From positions 186,001 through 250,000 of the forward strand of contig NZ_QOLA01000010.1 of NCBI RefSeq assembly GCF_003324565.1: a stretch of 64,000 nt of DNA. The letters are read 5' to 3'. The DNA is from Streptomyces sp. SDr-06 (GTDB lineage Bacteria > Actinomycetota > Actinomycetes > Streptomycetales > Streptomycetaceae). How positions within the stretch are numbered: position 1 is the stretch's first letter; each line of letters opens with the position of its first letter. Under the pieces are notes generated by a model. The model made no database searches, was not told where the DNA came from, and saw only the letters and a program-made list of their open reading frames with translations. Positions 53,217-61,259 of the stretch are shown in pieces. A program made the translations under genes and the position numbers.

Positions 53217-54077
53217 ATGGGAGACATTCTCGTGGGCACCTGCTCCTGGACCGACCCCGCGCTGCTGCGCAGCGGCTGGTATCCGTCCGGCCAGCGGGAT
53301 GCCGAAGGACGGCTGCGGTACTACGCCGGTCGGTTTCCGGTCGTCGAGGCCGACGCGTCGTACTACGCCCTGCCTCAAGAGCGCGTCAGCCAGATGTGGG
53401 CGGAACGCACACCGGACGGATTCACCTTTGACGTAAAGGCGTTCTCGTTGCTGACCGGGCATCCCACGCGCGAGGCCGTCATGCCGGACGGGCTCCCGCC
53501 CGACGCACAGGACGCCGGGGTACTCGACGACGTGTGGTCGCGGTTCGCCGAGGGAGTCGGACCGTTACGGAAGGCCGGGCGGCTGGGCAGCGTACTCTTC
53601 CAGTTCCCGCCGTGGCTTCGGCCCGGAGCCCGGGCCGAGCGGCTCCTTGAGCAGACCGCGCGACGCACGGCCGGCTGGCCGATCGCCGTGGAGTTCCGGC
53701 ATCCCGACTGGTGGCGCACGCGGCAGGCAGCGTCTACGTGGTCCCGGCTCGCGGACCTCGGCATGGCCGCCGTCGGCGTCGACATGGCTCAGGGGCTGCC
53801 TTCCTCCCTGCCGCCCGTCACGCCTGTCACGACGTCCCGCTTGGCCGTCGTGCGGTTCCACGGACGCAGCACGTCATGGGGGCGGGGAAGCAAGGAGGAC
53901 CGCTTCCGGCACGCGTACCACGACGAGGAACTCGCCACGTGGCTGCCTCGGTTGAGGGACCTTGCCGGGCGGGTGGAACAGGTCCACGTGCTGTTCAACA
54001 ACTGCTGCGGCGACGCATCGGTGCGGGCCGCCGAGCAGATGGACCGCCTGCTGCACGGAGGCCACCGCCGGGCGTGA
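53217..54077 (+). CDS. DUF72 family protein
   Basis: 286 residues of the DUF72 TIM-barrel-like family. Diagnostic blocks: VGTCSWTDPALLRSGWYP, LRYYAGRFPVVEADASYYAL, FTFDVKAFSLLTGHPT, GSVLFQFPPWL and VHVLFNNCCGDASVRAA (YxxFNNc.. near the end). Its biochemical role is not established. The start ATG sits in the loop of a small hairpin (GTCTCC 53210-53215, GGAGAC 53220-53225), and no strong ribosome site is seen. Confidence 0.9.
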   Translation: MGDILVGTCSWTDPALLRSGWYPSGQRDAEGRLRYYAGRFPVVEADASYYALPQERVSQMWAERTPDGFTFDVKAFSLLTGHPTREAVMPDGLPPDAQDAGVLDDVWSRFAEGVGPLRKAGRLGSVLFQFPPWLRPGARAERLLEQTARRTAGWPIAVEFRHPDWWRTRQAASTWSRLADLGMAAVGVDMAQGLPSSLPPVTPVTTSRLAVVRFHGRSTSWGRGSKEDRFRHAYHDEELATWLPRLRDLAGRVEQVHVLFNNCCGDASVRAAEQMDRLLHGGHRRA

Positions 54078-54143
54078 CGACGGCGGTTCAGGGGTGCTCG
54101 GCTCCCCACCCGGCACCGCGAGCCCTTCTCACAAACTGGGAGT

Positions 54144-54161
54144 GCGGCGCCGGAACGCCGC
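54144..54161. terminator. terminator between convergent genes
   Basis: GCGGCG (54144-54149) and CGCCGC (54156-54161) around CCGGAA. Confidence 0.5.
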
Positions 54162-54205
54162 CGAACGTTCCGGCATCTTGATCCCGCACAGCAGACGCGA
54201 ACCAC

Positions 54206-54715
54206 TCAGCTTGCGTGGGGCCGTGCGGAACCGACGCTGGTGGAGACGGCGGACAGCAGACCGGTGATGACGGCTCCAATGACGAGGAAGACGGCAGCGC
54301 TGGCCAGTTGCGTGGCCGTGCTCAGGCTGGTGGTGAAGGGCATGAGCACGAAGACGACGGTCACCAGAGCGGCGATCCAGACAAAGAAGGCGCGGGGCCG
54401 GGCGACGGTGACGAGCAGCAGGTGCAGCAGCCCGGTGGCCACCAGCGCCGCGCCCACGGCACAGGCCGCCAGATAGCCCGTGGTGGCATCCCCCCACACT
54501 CCCGCCCTGCGCGGGGCGAACACCGGCACGTCCAGCACGCCGCGCATCAGCAGCGTGACCACGACGGCTGCGAGAGCCGCCACCACGGCCGTCGCCGCGC
54601 CGGTCGCCCACAGCCTCCCCGCGGCAACCGGTGGCGTCGGGGCCGCCGGACCGCGCTCCGGGTAGGCGGCCGGGCCGTGAGAGGGATACTCCCCGTACGG
54701 GGCGGGACCAGACAC
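54206..54715 (-). CDS. four-helix membrane protein, DUF6069-like
   Basis: 169 residues. A Pro/Gly/Tyr-rich cytoplasmic start precedes four hydrophobic segments (about 35-55, 78-100, 105-125 and 135-160). It matches the DUF6069 family of actinobacterial membrane proteins in size and spacing. The GTG at 54715 is preceded by GAGG at 7 nt. Function unknown. Confidence 0.7.
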   Translation of the reverse strand: MSGPAPYGEYPSHGPAAYPERGPAAPTPPVAAGRLWATGAATAVVAALAAVVVTLLMRGVLDVPVFAPRRAGVWGDATTGYLAACAVGAALVATGLLHLLLVTVARPRAFFVWIAALVTVVFVLMPFTTSLSTATQLASAAVFLVIGAVITGLLSAVSTSVGSARPHAS

Positions 54716-54852
54716 GAGATCACCTCACTCAAGACGTGTCACTTCGTGCCGGTACGAGTGCCCTCCCTCGCACAGTCGATGTGGCGAACCCGGCCCGTCT
54801 CCCGCACACGGGCGCCGGTTTGGCCGCGACGCTCAGGGGCACCCACCGCCGC

Positions 54853-55116
54853 ATGGAGTGGCTGCGGCCCAGTCAGGGATGGATGCGCGGGGCCGCCTGC
54901 GTCGACGCGGACCCGGAACTGTTCTTCCCCGTGTCGAATGCGGGTCCGGCGCTCAAGGGCAGAGAAGCCGCCAAACGCATCTGCGGCCGCTGCGCGGTCA
55001 GCCGCGAGTGCCTGAAGTACTCGCTCGTCACGGGTCAGTCGGCCGGTATCTGGGGCGGCCTGGCGGAGGAGGAACGGGCAGAGCTGCGGCACAGCACCCT
55101 GCGGACCGACTGCTGA
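54853..55116 (+). CDS. WhiB-family iron-sulfur transcription factor
   Basis: 87 residues. Four cysteines (C16, C44, C47, C53; C-x27-C-x2-C-x5-C) ligate a [4Fe-4S] cluster, followed by the GIWGG turn and a basic end, the complete Wbl signature. These proteins bind sigma-factor region 4 and act in development, redox response or resistance. Which paralogue this is cannot be told. The ATG at 54853 gives the usual short N-terminus. Confidence 0.92.
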   Translation: MEWLRPSQGWMRGAACVDADPELFFPVSNAGPALKGREAAKRICGRCAVSRECLKYSLVTGQSAGIWGGLAEEERAELRHSTLRTDC

Positions 55117-55328
55117 TCGTACGGGGCCCGCAGCTGCGTCCGGGACCTGCCGTCGGGCCCCCACCCGCAGACCCCGAGAACGCAACGGCCCGAACTCCGC
55201 CTCGCGCCAACCCGGTTCACCGGCGCCATCCGCGCCCACGCGGGACGGGACGCGGCACCCGCTCAGGTCCCTGCCGACCACCCGGAGGTCAACCCCCTTG
55301 TCAGCTCCGCCAATCGCGGCGATACGGG

Positions 55329-55817
55329 TCAGTGGGCGTGCCCGCCCTTCGGCGGCACCTGCTCCTCGGGAACGACGTGGACAGCGGCCTCCTCGGCGCC
55401 CGCAGCACCCCCGTCGACGCCCGCGTCGAAGGCAACGAGTGCCCGGCCGTCGTCCCGACCGTTCAGGTCCTTCGGCGCCACCAGGCGTCCGGCGCGATCC
55501 GAACCGGCCTCCGCATCGACCGGCTCACCCTCCCCGCCGGGCAGGTCGCCCACGTCGTCGCCCACAGGCTGCTCCTGGTCCGGAACCTCCTGCTTCAATC
55601 GCTCGTCCAGGGACTCACCCGCGCGCTGCTCCGCCGCCGTGACGCCACTCTTCGTCACACCCAGCGGCTTCTCCGGCGGCGAATACCCCTCGTCGAGGAT
55701 GTCGTCGTACGTGCGCTCGTCAACGGCGTCCTGAAGATCGAGGGGAGCCGCGTCTTCCTGCTCCTCGTTGCCGTCCGTGGGCTGGTAGACGTCGTCCGCC
55801 ATGTCGTCGCCGTTCAT
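55329..55817 (-). CDS. DUF5709 family protein
   Basis: 162 residues, very acidic and hydrophilic. The conserved block LDLQDAVDERTYDDILDEGY, then SPPEKPLGVTKSGVTAAEQ, GESLDERLKQE, GEPVDAEAGSDRAGRLVAP and AEEAAVHVV are diagnostic of DUF5709, common in actinobacteria. Likely cytoplasmic; role unknown. The ATG at 55817 is chosen because GAGG lies 5 nt upstream; the longer frame above it is not coding-like. Confidence 0.85.
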   Translation of the reverse strand: MNGDDMADDVYQPTDGNEEQEDAAPLDLQDAVDERTYDDILDEGYSPPEKPLGVTKSGVTAAEQRAGESLDERLKQEVPDQEQPVGDDVGDLPGGEGEPVDAEAGSDRAGRLVAPKDLNGRDDGRALVAFDAGVDGGAAGAEEAAVHVVPEEQVPPKGGHAH

Positions 55818-56094
55818 GACTACCTCGCGGTTCCGTATGTCCGATGGGGAAACACTGCACGGGCTACCCGTGCAGGGCTCTCCAGGTGCCCGTGGGCGCG
55901 CTTCGGCAAACCCATGCGCCCCACGCGCCGTCGCAAGCCATGAGCTGGCTGGGGAGAGAGCCGGTCCCCGGGTGGTGGGGTGGTCGGCGAAGGACGTTCC
56001 CGAAGAGTGTGGGGGTGCCCGGACCGTGGCACTCGCTGCTCTGCACACCTCCGCTCGCCGATCCCCTTCCCTTGCCCTACGCCGAGGAGGCCAG

Positions 56095-57288
56095 GTGTCC
56101 CGCGCCTTTCAGGACGAGGTTCACGACAGGCTGCGCGCCGAGGTGGCCGCACGGGCCGACACGCTGTGGCAGACCGCGCTCGGCCTGCATGCCGACCCCG
56201 AGTACGCCTTTGAGGAGCACCGTGCCGCCGCCGTGCTGACGGGAGAGCTCGAGAAGGCCGGATTCATGGTGGAGCGAGGGGTGGCCGGCATGCCGACCGC
56301 GTTCACCGCCCGCTCGGGTCACGGCCGACCGGCCGTAGCGCTGTTGCTGGAGTACGACGCTCTTCCTGGTCTCGGTCACGCCTGCGGTCACCACCTCATC
56401 GCCGCTGCCGGTCTGGGAGCGGCCCTCGCGCTCCGCACCGTGCTCGGCGGCTCGTCCGGGTGTGTGATGGCAGTCGGGACCCCGGCGGAGGAGGGAGGCG
56501 GCGGGAAGGTTCTGGAGGTGGAGGCGGGCGTATTCAACGGCGTCGACGCCGCGCTGATGTTCCACCCAGGTGTCCACGACTGGACGCGGGCGCCGCTGAC
56601 CGCACAGGTGCAGTACCGAGTCGTCTTCCACGGCCGAGCCGCGCATCCCACCGGCAGTCCGACCGAGGCGATCGACGCACTCGCGGCACTGATCGAGCTG
56701 TTCAACGTGCTCACCGTGCTCGGTCGGCGGCTGCCGGAAGGCTCCCACGTCCAGGGCATCATCACCGACGGAGGCACGGCCACCAACATCGTGCCGGGCC
56801 GTGCGGAGGGGCTGTTCGGCCTGCGCGCGGTCACGACCCGGTCGTTGGAGACGCTGGTCGCGCAGATACGCACCTGCGCGGACGGCGTCGCCCTCGCCAC
56901 GGCGACGACGACAGAAGTGGAACGCGCCACACTCCGCTACGAGCACTTCCGCAACAGCGACGTACTGTCGGAGCGCTTCACCGAGCACCTGTCCCGGGCG
57001 GGGATCGAGCTGACGCCGCCCGCCCCGGGTGTCTATCTGGGGTCGTCGGACATCGGCAACGTCAGCACACGCGTACCCGCCATCCATCCTTTCGTCGCGA
57101 TCACGGACGGCGGGTCCGATCACACCCCCGAGTTCGCCGCTGCGGCGGCCTCCCCGCGGGCCCGCGACGTACTCATCGCGGCGACCGGCGCGCTGGCGTG
57201 CACCGCCGCGGACGTGCTGCTGAGCGACGAACTGTGCGAGAGGGCTTGGAGGAGCCACGCCGAACGTCACAGCGAGGACCCCGCCTGA
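56095..57288 (+). CDS. M20-family amidohydrolase / peptidase
   Basis: 397 residues, cytoplasmic. Metal-site motifs are LLEYDALPGLGHACGHHLIA, TPAEEGGGGKV and the distal FVAITDGGSDHTPEF. The lid dimerisation domain lies about 175-290. The sequence is nearest the AbgB / M20 domain-containing-protein-2 group that cleaves amide bonds of N-acyl or dipeptide-like substrates. The GTG at 56095 follows GAGGAGG at 4 nt. Apparently monocistronic. Confidence 0.88.
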   Translation: MSRAFQDEVHDRLRAEVAARADTLWQTALGLHADPEYAFEEHRAAAVLTGELEKAGFMVERGVAGMPTAFTARSGHGRPAVALLLEYDALPGLGHACGHHLIAAAGLGAALALRTVLGGSSGCVMAVGTPAEEGGGGKVLEVEAGVFNGVDAALMFHPGVHDWTRAPLTAQVQYRVVFHGRAAHPTGSPTEAIDALAALIELFNVLTVLGRRLPEGSHVQGIITDGGTATNIVPGRAEGLFGLRAVTTRSLETLVAQIRTCADGVALATATTTEVERATLRYEHFRNSDVLSERFTEHLSRAGIELTPPAPGVYLGSSDIGNVSTRVPAIHPFVAITDGGSDHTPEFAAAAASPRARDVLIAATGALACTAADVLLSDELCERAWRSHAERHSEDPA

Positions 57289-57315
57289 CGCGGCATCCCT
57301 GCGGAGCAGCGCTCA

Positions 57316-57605
57316 ATGGTTCGCGTGCCCGGCCGGCGTCGTGCACCCGAACCGCAGCACGTCCGACAGAGCCACCGGGGTAAGCGCCCCGGTCACCGTG
57401 CGCGTGGCCCGCCTGGCCAGATCAAGACCGATGCCCGCTGGCCGCTGGTCGCGAAGCCCGTCCGGCGCGACATCCTCCGGATCGCCGACCACCACGTGCT
57501 GCCCGGCGTGAAGACAGACAGGGGCGAGGGCGACGAGTGGCCCGAGATCCGGGCCGCGGTACTCGGTGCCGACATCCTGATCCTCGCCACGCCGGTCTGG
57601 CGAGG
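57316..57605 (+). pseudogene. decayed flavodoxin / NADPH-dependent FMN reductase gene
   Basis: The stretch 57466-57600 reads RIADHHVLPGVKTDRGEGDE then WPEIRAAVLGADILILATPVW, the conserved middle of flavodoxin-family FMN reductases. The N-terminal flavin-binding strand is unrecognisable, and the frame turns to nonsense right after VWRGG, so both ends are lost. It lies between the M20 gene and the PTS promoter. Confidence 0.55.
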
Positions 57606-57641
57606 AGGGGCAGCCGTATGTCGACCGTCACGGAACCAGGG

Positions 57642-57670
57642 TTGCGGTCCACATAACGGCGAGTTAAGGT
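57642..57670 (+). promoter_or_regulatory. promoter of PTS operon
   Basis: TTGCGG (57642-57647), a 17-bp spacer and TAAGGT (57665-57670). The transcript would begin near 57677, giving a leader of about 180 nt that contains the antiterminator target and terminator. Confidence 0.55.
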
Positions 57671-57693
57671 TGCGCCCGATCGATCCCGATCAC

Positions 57694-57747
57694 AGGGTTG
57701 TTACTCCCCCGATGACGTCGCCGTCGTCGTGAGGCGAGGCAAGGCCT
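57694..57747 (+). promoter_or_regulatory. BglG/LicT-type ribonucleic antiterminator (RAT) site
   Basis: The 5' half AGGGTTGTTACT (57694-57705) and 3' half GAGGCAAGGCCT (57736-57747) reproduce the conserved ends of RAT elements (GGnTTGTTACT...GGCAAnnCCT). The apical part is longer than the usual ~30 nt and can itself fold. Its last 6 nt are also the 5' arm of the downstream terminator, so the two structures are mutually exclusive. The cognate antiterminator is encoded downstream (60105-60956). Confidence 0.75.
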
Positions 57748-57781
57748 GGGAAGCGCCGTTGGCGCGTCCCGGGCCTTTTTT
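57742..57781 (+). terminator. regulated intrinsic terminator with T run
   Basis: AGGCCTGGGA (57742-57751) pairs with TCCCGGGCCT (57767-57776). An inner GCGCC/GGCGC stem is closed by GTT, and six T follow (57776-57781). Such a complete T-tailed terminator is unusual in this genome and lies in front of the gene it would silence. Confidence 0.9.
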
Positions 57782-57855
57782 GTTGCCCCGGCCCGGGCGG
57801 GAGAGATCACGAACCGATGCAGGACGGCAAGCACCCGAGGATGCGAGGAAGCATC

Positions 57856-59964
57856 ATGAGTACACCCGAGCAGGGAACCGATGCGCTGGCGGAGGCAATC
57901 CTCCGCGGCGTGGGCGGCCCTGAGAACATCGAAAGCCTCACGCATTGTGCGACGCGGCTGCGCTTCCAGCTCCACGACGGGTCGAAGGCCGACCAGGCGG
58001 CGCTCGATGCACTGGACGGAATCATGGGAACCGTCCCGCAGTCCGGTGACCGCTTCCAGATCGTGATCGGCGGGGCCGTCGCGGGCGTCTACTCCAAGAT
58101 CATGAACCTGCCGTCGATGAGCGCCGGCGGCACGCCCCGGCCCCAGTCAGACGCCGACGTCAAGAACGCGATCCGCGCCAAGGGGCGCGGGCGCTACGCC
58201 TGGCTCGACAACTTCTTCGAGTACCTCTCCGACTCGTTCCGCCCGATCATGGGCGTACTGCTCGGCTCCTCGCTGATCATCGCGATCGCGTCCGTCCTCG
58301 ACGCTCTCGGCGTCGTCGACTTCCGTGCCGCCGACAAGTCCGCCACCTGGGTGTTCGTCGACGCCATGTGGCGCTCGGTGCTGTACTTCCTTCCGCTCAT
58401 GGTCGCCTACAACGCGTCCAAGAAGCTGCGGATCGACCCGTGGGTGGGCGCCGCCGTGATGGCCGCGGTGATGACGCCGAACTTCACGGGCATGCTCAAC
58501 CCGAAGTCCGGGATCCCCGGTGTCAGCTGCACCACCAACGCGACGCTGGGCACCCAGGAGTGCGTGGCCCACGTCTTCGGGCTGCCGATGCAGCTCAACG
58601 ACTACGGCGGCCAGGTCTTCGTGCCGCTGCTGATGGTCGCCCTGCTCGCCCTGGTCTACAAGGGCCTGCAGCGCGTCTTCCCCGAGAGCATGCACATGGT
58701 CTTCGTGCCGTTCTTCAGCATGCTGATCATGATCCCGGTGACCGCGTTCCTCATCGGCCCCCTGGGCATCTGGGCCGGCAACGGTCTCGGCGAGGGGCTC
58801 TCCTGGCTGAACGGCAACGCCCCGATCGTCTTCGCGATCATGATCCCGCTGATCTACCCGTTCCTGGTGCCGCTGGGCCTGCACTGGCCGCTCAACGCCC
58901 TCATGCTGGTGAACATCAACACCCTGGGCTACGACTTCATCCAGGGCCCGATGGGCGCCTGGAACTTCGCCTGCTTCGGCGCGACCGCCGGTGTGCTGCT
59001 GCTCTCCATCCGCCACCGCGAGAAGGAGATGCGCCAGACCGCCACCGGCGCCCTGGCCGCAGGCCTGTTCGGCGGCATCTCCGAGCCGTCCCTGTACGGC
59101 ATTCACCTGCGCTTCAAGCGGATCTACCCGCGTATGCTCGTCGGCTGCCTGGTGGGAGGCGTGCTCGTGGGCGTCCTGGGTGGCGTGGACACGAAGGCGT
59201 TCGCCTTCACCTCCCTGCTGACCATCCCGGTCTTCACTCCGATGCCCACGTACGGCATCGCCGTCGCGGCGGCCTTCTTCACCTCGATGGCACTCGTGTA
59301 CTTCTCCGACTTCCGCACCCCTGAGCAGCGTGCCGAGGTCAACGCCCAGCGGGACGCGGCCGAGGCCGCCGCGGGCGGTGCGGACGCGACGGCAGCGACG
59401 GCTGTGGACGGCGCGCAGGTGCGGGCCGAGGAGCGCGAGCTCGTCGCTGTCGGCACCACCACTGCCGCCGGTGTCTCCGCCCGGGCCGCCGCGGGTGCCC
59501 CCGAGGCGGGGAACGTCGAGCTCGCGGCGCCGGTCGCGGGTCAGGTGGTCGGGCTTGACGAGGTCGGCGACCCGGTCTTCGCCTCCCGTGCGCTCGGCGA
59601 GGGCGTGGGCATCGAGCCGGCTGACGGGCGCATCGTCGCCCCGGTCGACGGCGAGCTGGTCACGGTCGTCGACACCGGCCACGCGTTCGGCATCCGCACC
59701 GCGGACGGCATCGAGGTGCTCGTCCACGTCGGCATCGACACGGTGCAGATGAAGGGCGAGGGCTTCGACGTGCGCGTCGCATCCGGTCAGCAGGTCTCCA
59801 CCGGCGACCTGCTCGTCGAGGTCGACCTCGACGCCGTGCGCGCCGCGCAGCACCCGACCGTCACTCTCATGACCGTCACCAACACCGCCGACCTCGCCTC
59901 GGTCACACCGCACACGGGGCGGAAGGTCGCTGCCGGTGAGCCCGTGGTGACCGTACAGCGGTAA
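57856..59964 (+). CDS. PTS beta-glucoside-type transporter, EIIBCA
   Basis: 702 residues in the order B-C-A. EIIB (1-85) has the phospho-cysteine C31 in LTHCATRLRFQL. EIIC (about 100-480) has ten or so membrane segments and the GGISEPSLYGIHLR sugar-site motif. A charged Ala/Glu linker leads to EIIA (about 555-700) with phospho-histidine H624 in VLVHVGIDTVQMKGEGF. It takes up and phosphorylates a sugar, probably an aryl- or alkyl-beta-glucoside. GAGGAAG precedes the ATG at 57856. No phospho-beta-glucosidase gene is adjacent. Confidence 0.93.
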   Translation: MSTPEQGTDALAEAILRGVGGPENIESLTHCATRLRFQLHDGSKADQAALDALDGIMGTVPQSGDRFQIVIGGAVAGVYSKIMNLPSMSAGGTPRPQSDADVKNAIRAKGRGRYAWLDNFFEYLSDSFRPIMGVLLGSSLIIAIASVLDALGVVDFRAADKSATWVFVDAMWRSVLYFLPLMVAYNASKKLRIDPWVGAAVMAAVMTPNFTGMLNPKSGIPGVSCTTNATLGTQECVAHVFGLPMQLNDYGGQVFVPLLMVALLALVYKGLQRVFPESMHMVFVPFFSMLIMIPVTAFLIGPLGIWAGNGLGEGLSWLNGNAPIVFAIMIPLIYPFLVPLGLHWPLNALMLVNINTLGYDFIQGPMGAWNFACFGATAGVLLLSIRHREKEMRQTATGALAAGLFGGISEPSLYGIHLRFKRIYPRMLVGCLVGGVLVGVLGGVDTKAFAFTSLLTIPVFTPMPTYGIAVAAAFFTSMALVYFSDFRTPEQRAEVNAQRDAAEAAAGGADATAATAVDGAQVRAEERELVAVGTTTAAGVSARAAAGAPEAGNVELAAPVAGQVVGLDEVGDPVFASRALGEGVGIEPADGRIVAPVDGELVTVVDTGHAFGIRTADGIEVLVHVGIDTVQMKGEGFDVRVASGQQVSTGDLLVEVDLDAVRAAQHPTVTLMTVTNTADLASVTPHTGRKVAAGEPVVTVQR

Positions 59965-59981
59965 GGAGCCGCCCCCGGTCC

Positions 59982-60011
59982 GACGCGCGCCCCCTTCGCG
60001 GGGCGCGCGTC
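59982..60011 (+). terminator. 12-bp hairpin between EIIBCA and antiterminator genes
   Basis: GACGCGCGCCCC (59982-59993) pairs perfectly with GGGGCGCGCGTC (60000-60011), loop CTTCGC. It is either a partial terminator or an mRNA-stabilising element within the operon. Confidence 0.6.
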
Positions 60012-60104
60012 CCGCGTCGGCCGCGGCGGCGGTTGGCACGCACGGCCGACGGTACGGGATCATCGGACAGGAATCGGGCCACGGACAGAAGGAAGGAGGG
60101 GCCG

Positions 60105-60956
60105 GTGGAGGCACTACGCGTACTCAACAACAACGTGGTCCTGGCGCGCGACGAGAAGGGCCAGGAAGTCATCCTCACCGGGCGTGGCATCGGCTTCAGC
60201 TCCCGCCAGGGCAAGCCGGTCGACCCCGCGCTGGTCGTGCGCGTCTTCGTGCCGGCCGACGGCCGCGACCCCGATCACCTGGCCGAAGCCTTCGCCCTCA
60301 TCGGCGAGGACGTCCTGCGGGCCGTCGTCATCGCCCTCGACGAGGTCGGCATCGAGGGGCGCGAGTCCACCCGCCCCACCCTGGCCATCGCCGTCGCCGA
60401 CCACGTCGCCGGCGCGTTGGACCGGGCCAGGCGAGGCATCGTCGTCGAGTACCCGCTGCGTGCCGAAGCCCAGACCTTGTACGCGGCCGAGTACGCGCAG
60501 GCGCAGCGTCTGCTGGCGGCCATCAACGAGCGCGTGGACCCGAAACTGGACGCCTCCGAGGCGACCGCGCTGGCGCTGCACCTGGTCAACGCCGGCTTCG
60601 CGTCGGGCGACCTGTCCTTCACGTACACGATGACCGGGGTCATCCAGCAGCTGCTCGCCGTCGTGGGCAAGCAGCACGGTCTGGACGTCTCCCAGGAGTC
60701 GGTCAGCGCGGCACGGTTCATCACCCACGTGCGCTACCTCTTCGTGCGGATCCAGCAGCACCGCCAGCTCAAGGGCCACGAGTCCACCATCGGCAAGGGC
60801 ATCCGCCAGCACTACCCGGAGGCGACCCACACCGCGCAGAGGCTCGCGACGATCGTCGAGCTGCGTCTGGGACAGCAGCTGAGCGAGGACGAGGTCTCCT
60901 ATCTGGCGCTGCACGTGGCTCGCATGACCATGGAGGAGGACGGCTCCGGCGCGTGA
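60105..60956 (+). CDS. BglG/LicT-family transcriptional antiterminator
   Basis: 283 residues. The N-terminal RNA-binding CAT domain (1-55: LRVLNNNVVLARDEKGQEVI) is followed by two PTS regulation domains (PRD1 about 70-165, PRD2 about 175-280) with the expected histidines (VADHVAG, LALHLVN, ITHVRY, LALHVAR). It should bind the leader RNA at 57694-57747 and prevent the terminator when its PRDs are in the induced phosphorylation state set by EIIBCA and HPr. GGAAGGAGGG lies just before the GTG. Without antitermination little of its own mRNA is made, giving positive autoregulation. Confidence 0.93.
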   Translation: MEALRVLNNNVVLARDEKGQEVILTGRGIGFSSRQGKPVDPALVVRVFVPADGRDPDHLAEAFALIGEDVLRAVVIALDEVGIEGRESTRPTLAIAVADHVAGALDRARRGIVVEYPLRAEAQTLYAAEYAQAQRLLAAINERVDPKLDASEATALALHLVNAGFASGDLSFTYTMTGVIQQLLAVVGKQHGLDVSQESVSAARFITHVRYLFVRIQQHRQLKGHESTIGKGIRQHYPEATHTAQRLATIVELRLGQQLSEDEVSYLALHVARMTMEEDGSGA

Positions 60957-61018
60957 GACCGCGACGCGCGCAGGTGCGCGCGGCACCCGGAGCAGCGGCC
61001 CGCGCCTGCCCCACCACA

Positions 61019-61036
61019 CCCCGCCGGTCGGCGGGG
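61019..61036 (+). terminator. terminator of PTS operon
   Basis: CCCCGCC (61019-61025), loop GGTC, GGCGGGG (61030-61036), 60 bp after the antiterminator stop. Confidence 0.65.
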
Positions 61037-61139
61037 TCCTGATACCGCACGTCGGCCACGACCGGCGACGGAACGTCCCGCGAAGCCTCGCACGGATTCC
61101 CGCCAGAGCCGCCATGACCAGCACCATGCCAACTTGTCC

Positions 61140-61159
61140 AACCAAGTTTGGACTTGGTT
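61140..61159. promoter_or_regulatory. operator-like inverted repeat before phosphoesterase gene
   Basis: AACCAAGT (61140-61147) and ACTTGGTT (61152-61159) flank TTGG; an alternative dyad TCCAA..TTGGA overlaps. It is the only notable structure in the 303-bp gap besides the preceding terminator. Confidence 0.5.
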
Positions 61160-61259
61160 CTTCCGCCTGACGGCGGAGATCGGTATCCATGTCCCGTTCA
61201 TCGTGCACGGCCGGGCCGAACGGCCCGCGCCACACCTCCACACGGGACGAGGTACACAT

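Noticed and set aside
50285..53239. 984-codon minus-strand open frame across glutamate dehydrogenase
   Set aside because: It covers gdhA in antisense, has no recognisable domain and shows the composition of a shadow frame.
61134..61259. Earlier start of the phosphoesterase at 61134
   Set aside because: It would bury the signal peptide behind 42 residues and translate through the operator-like dyad; GACGAGG supports 61260.
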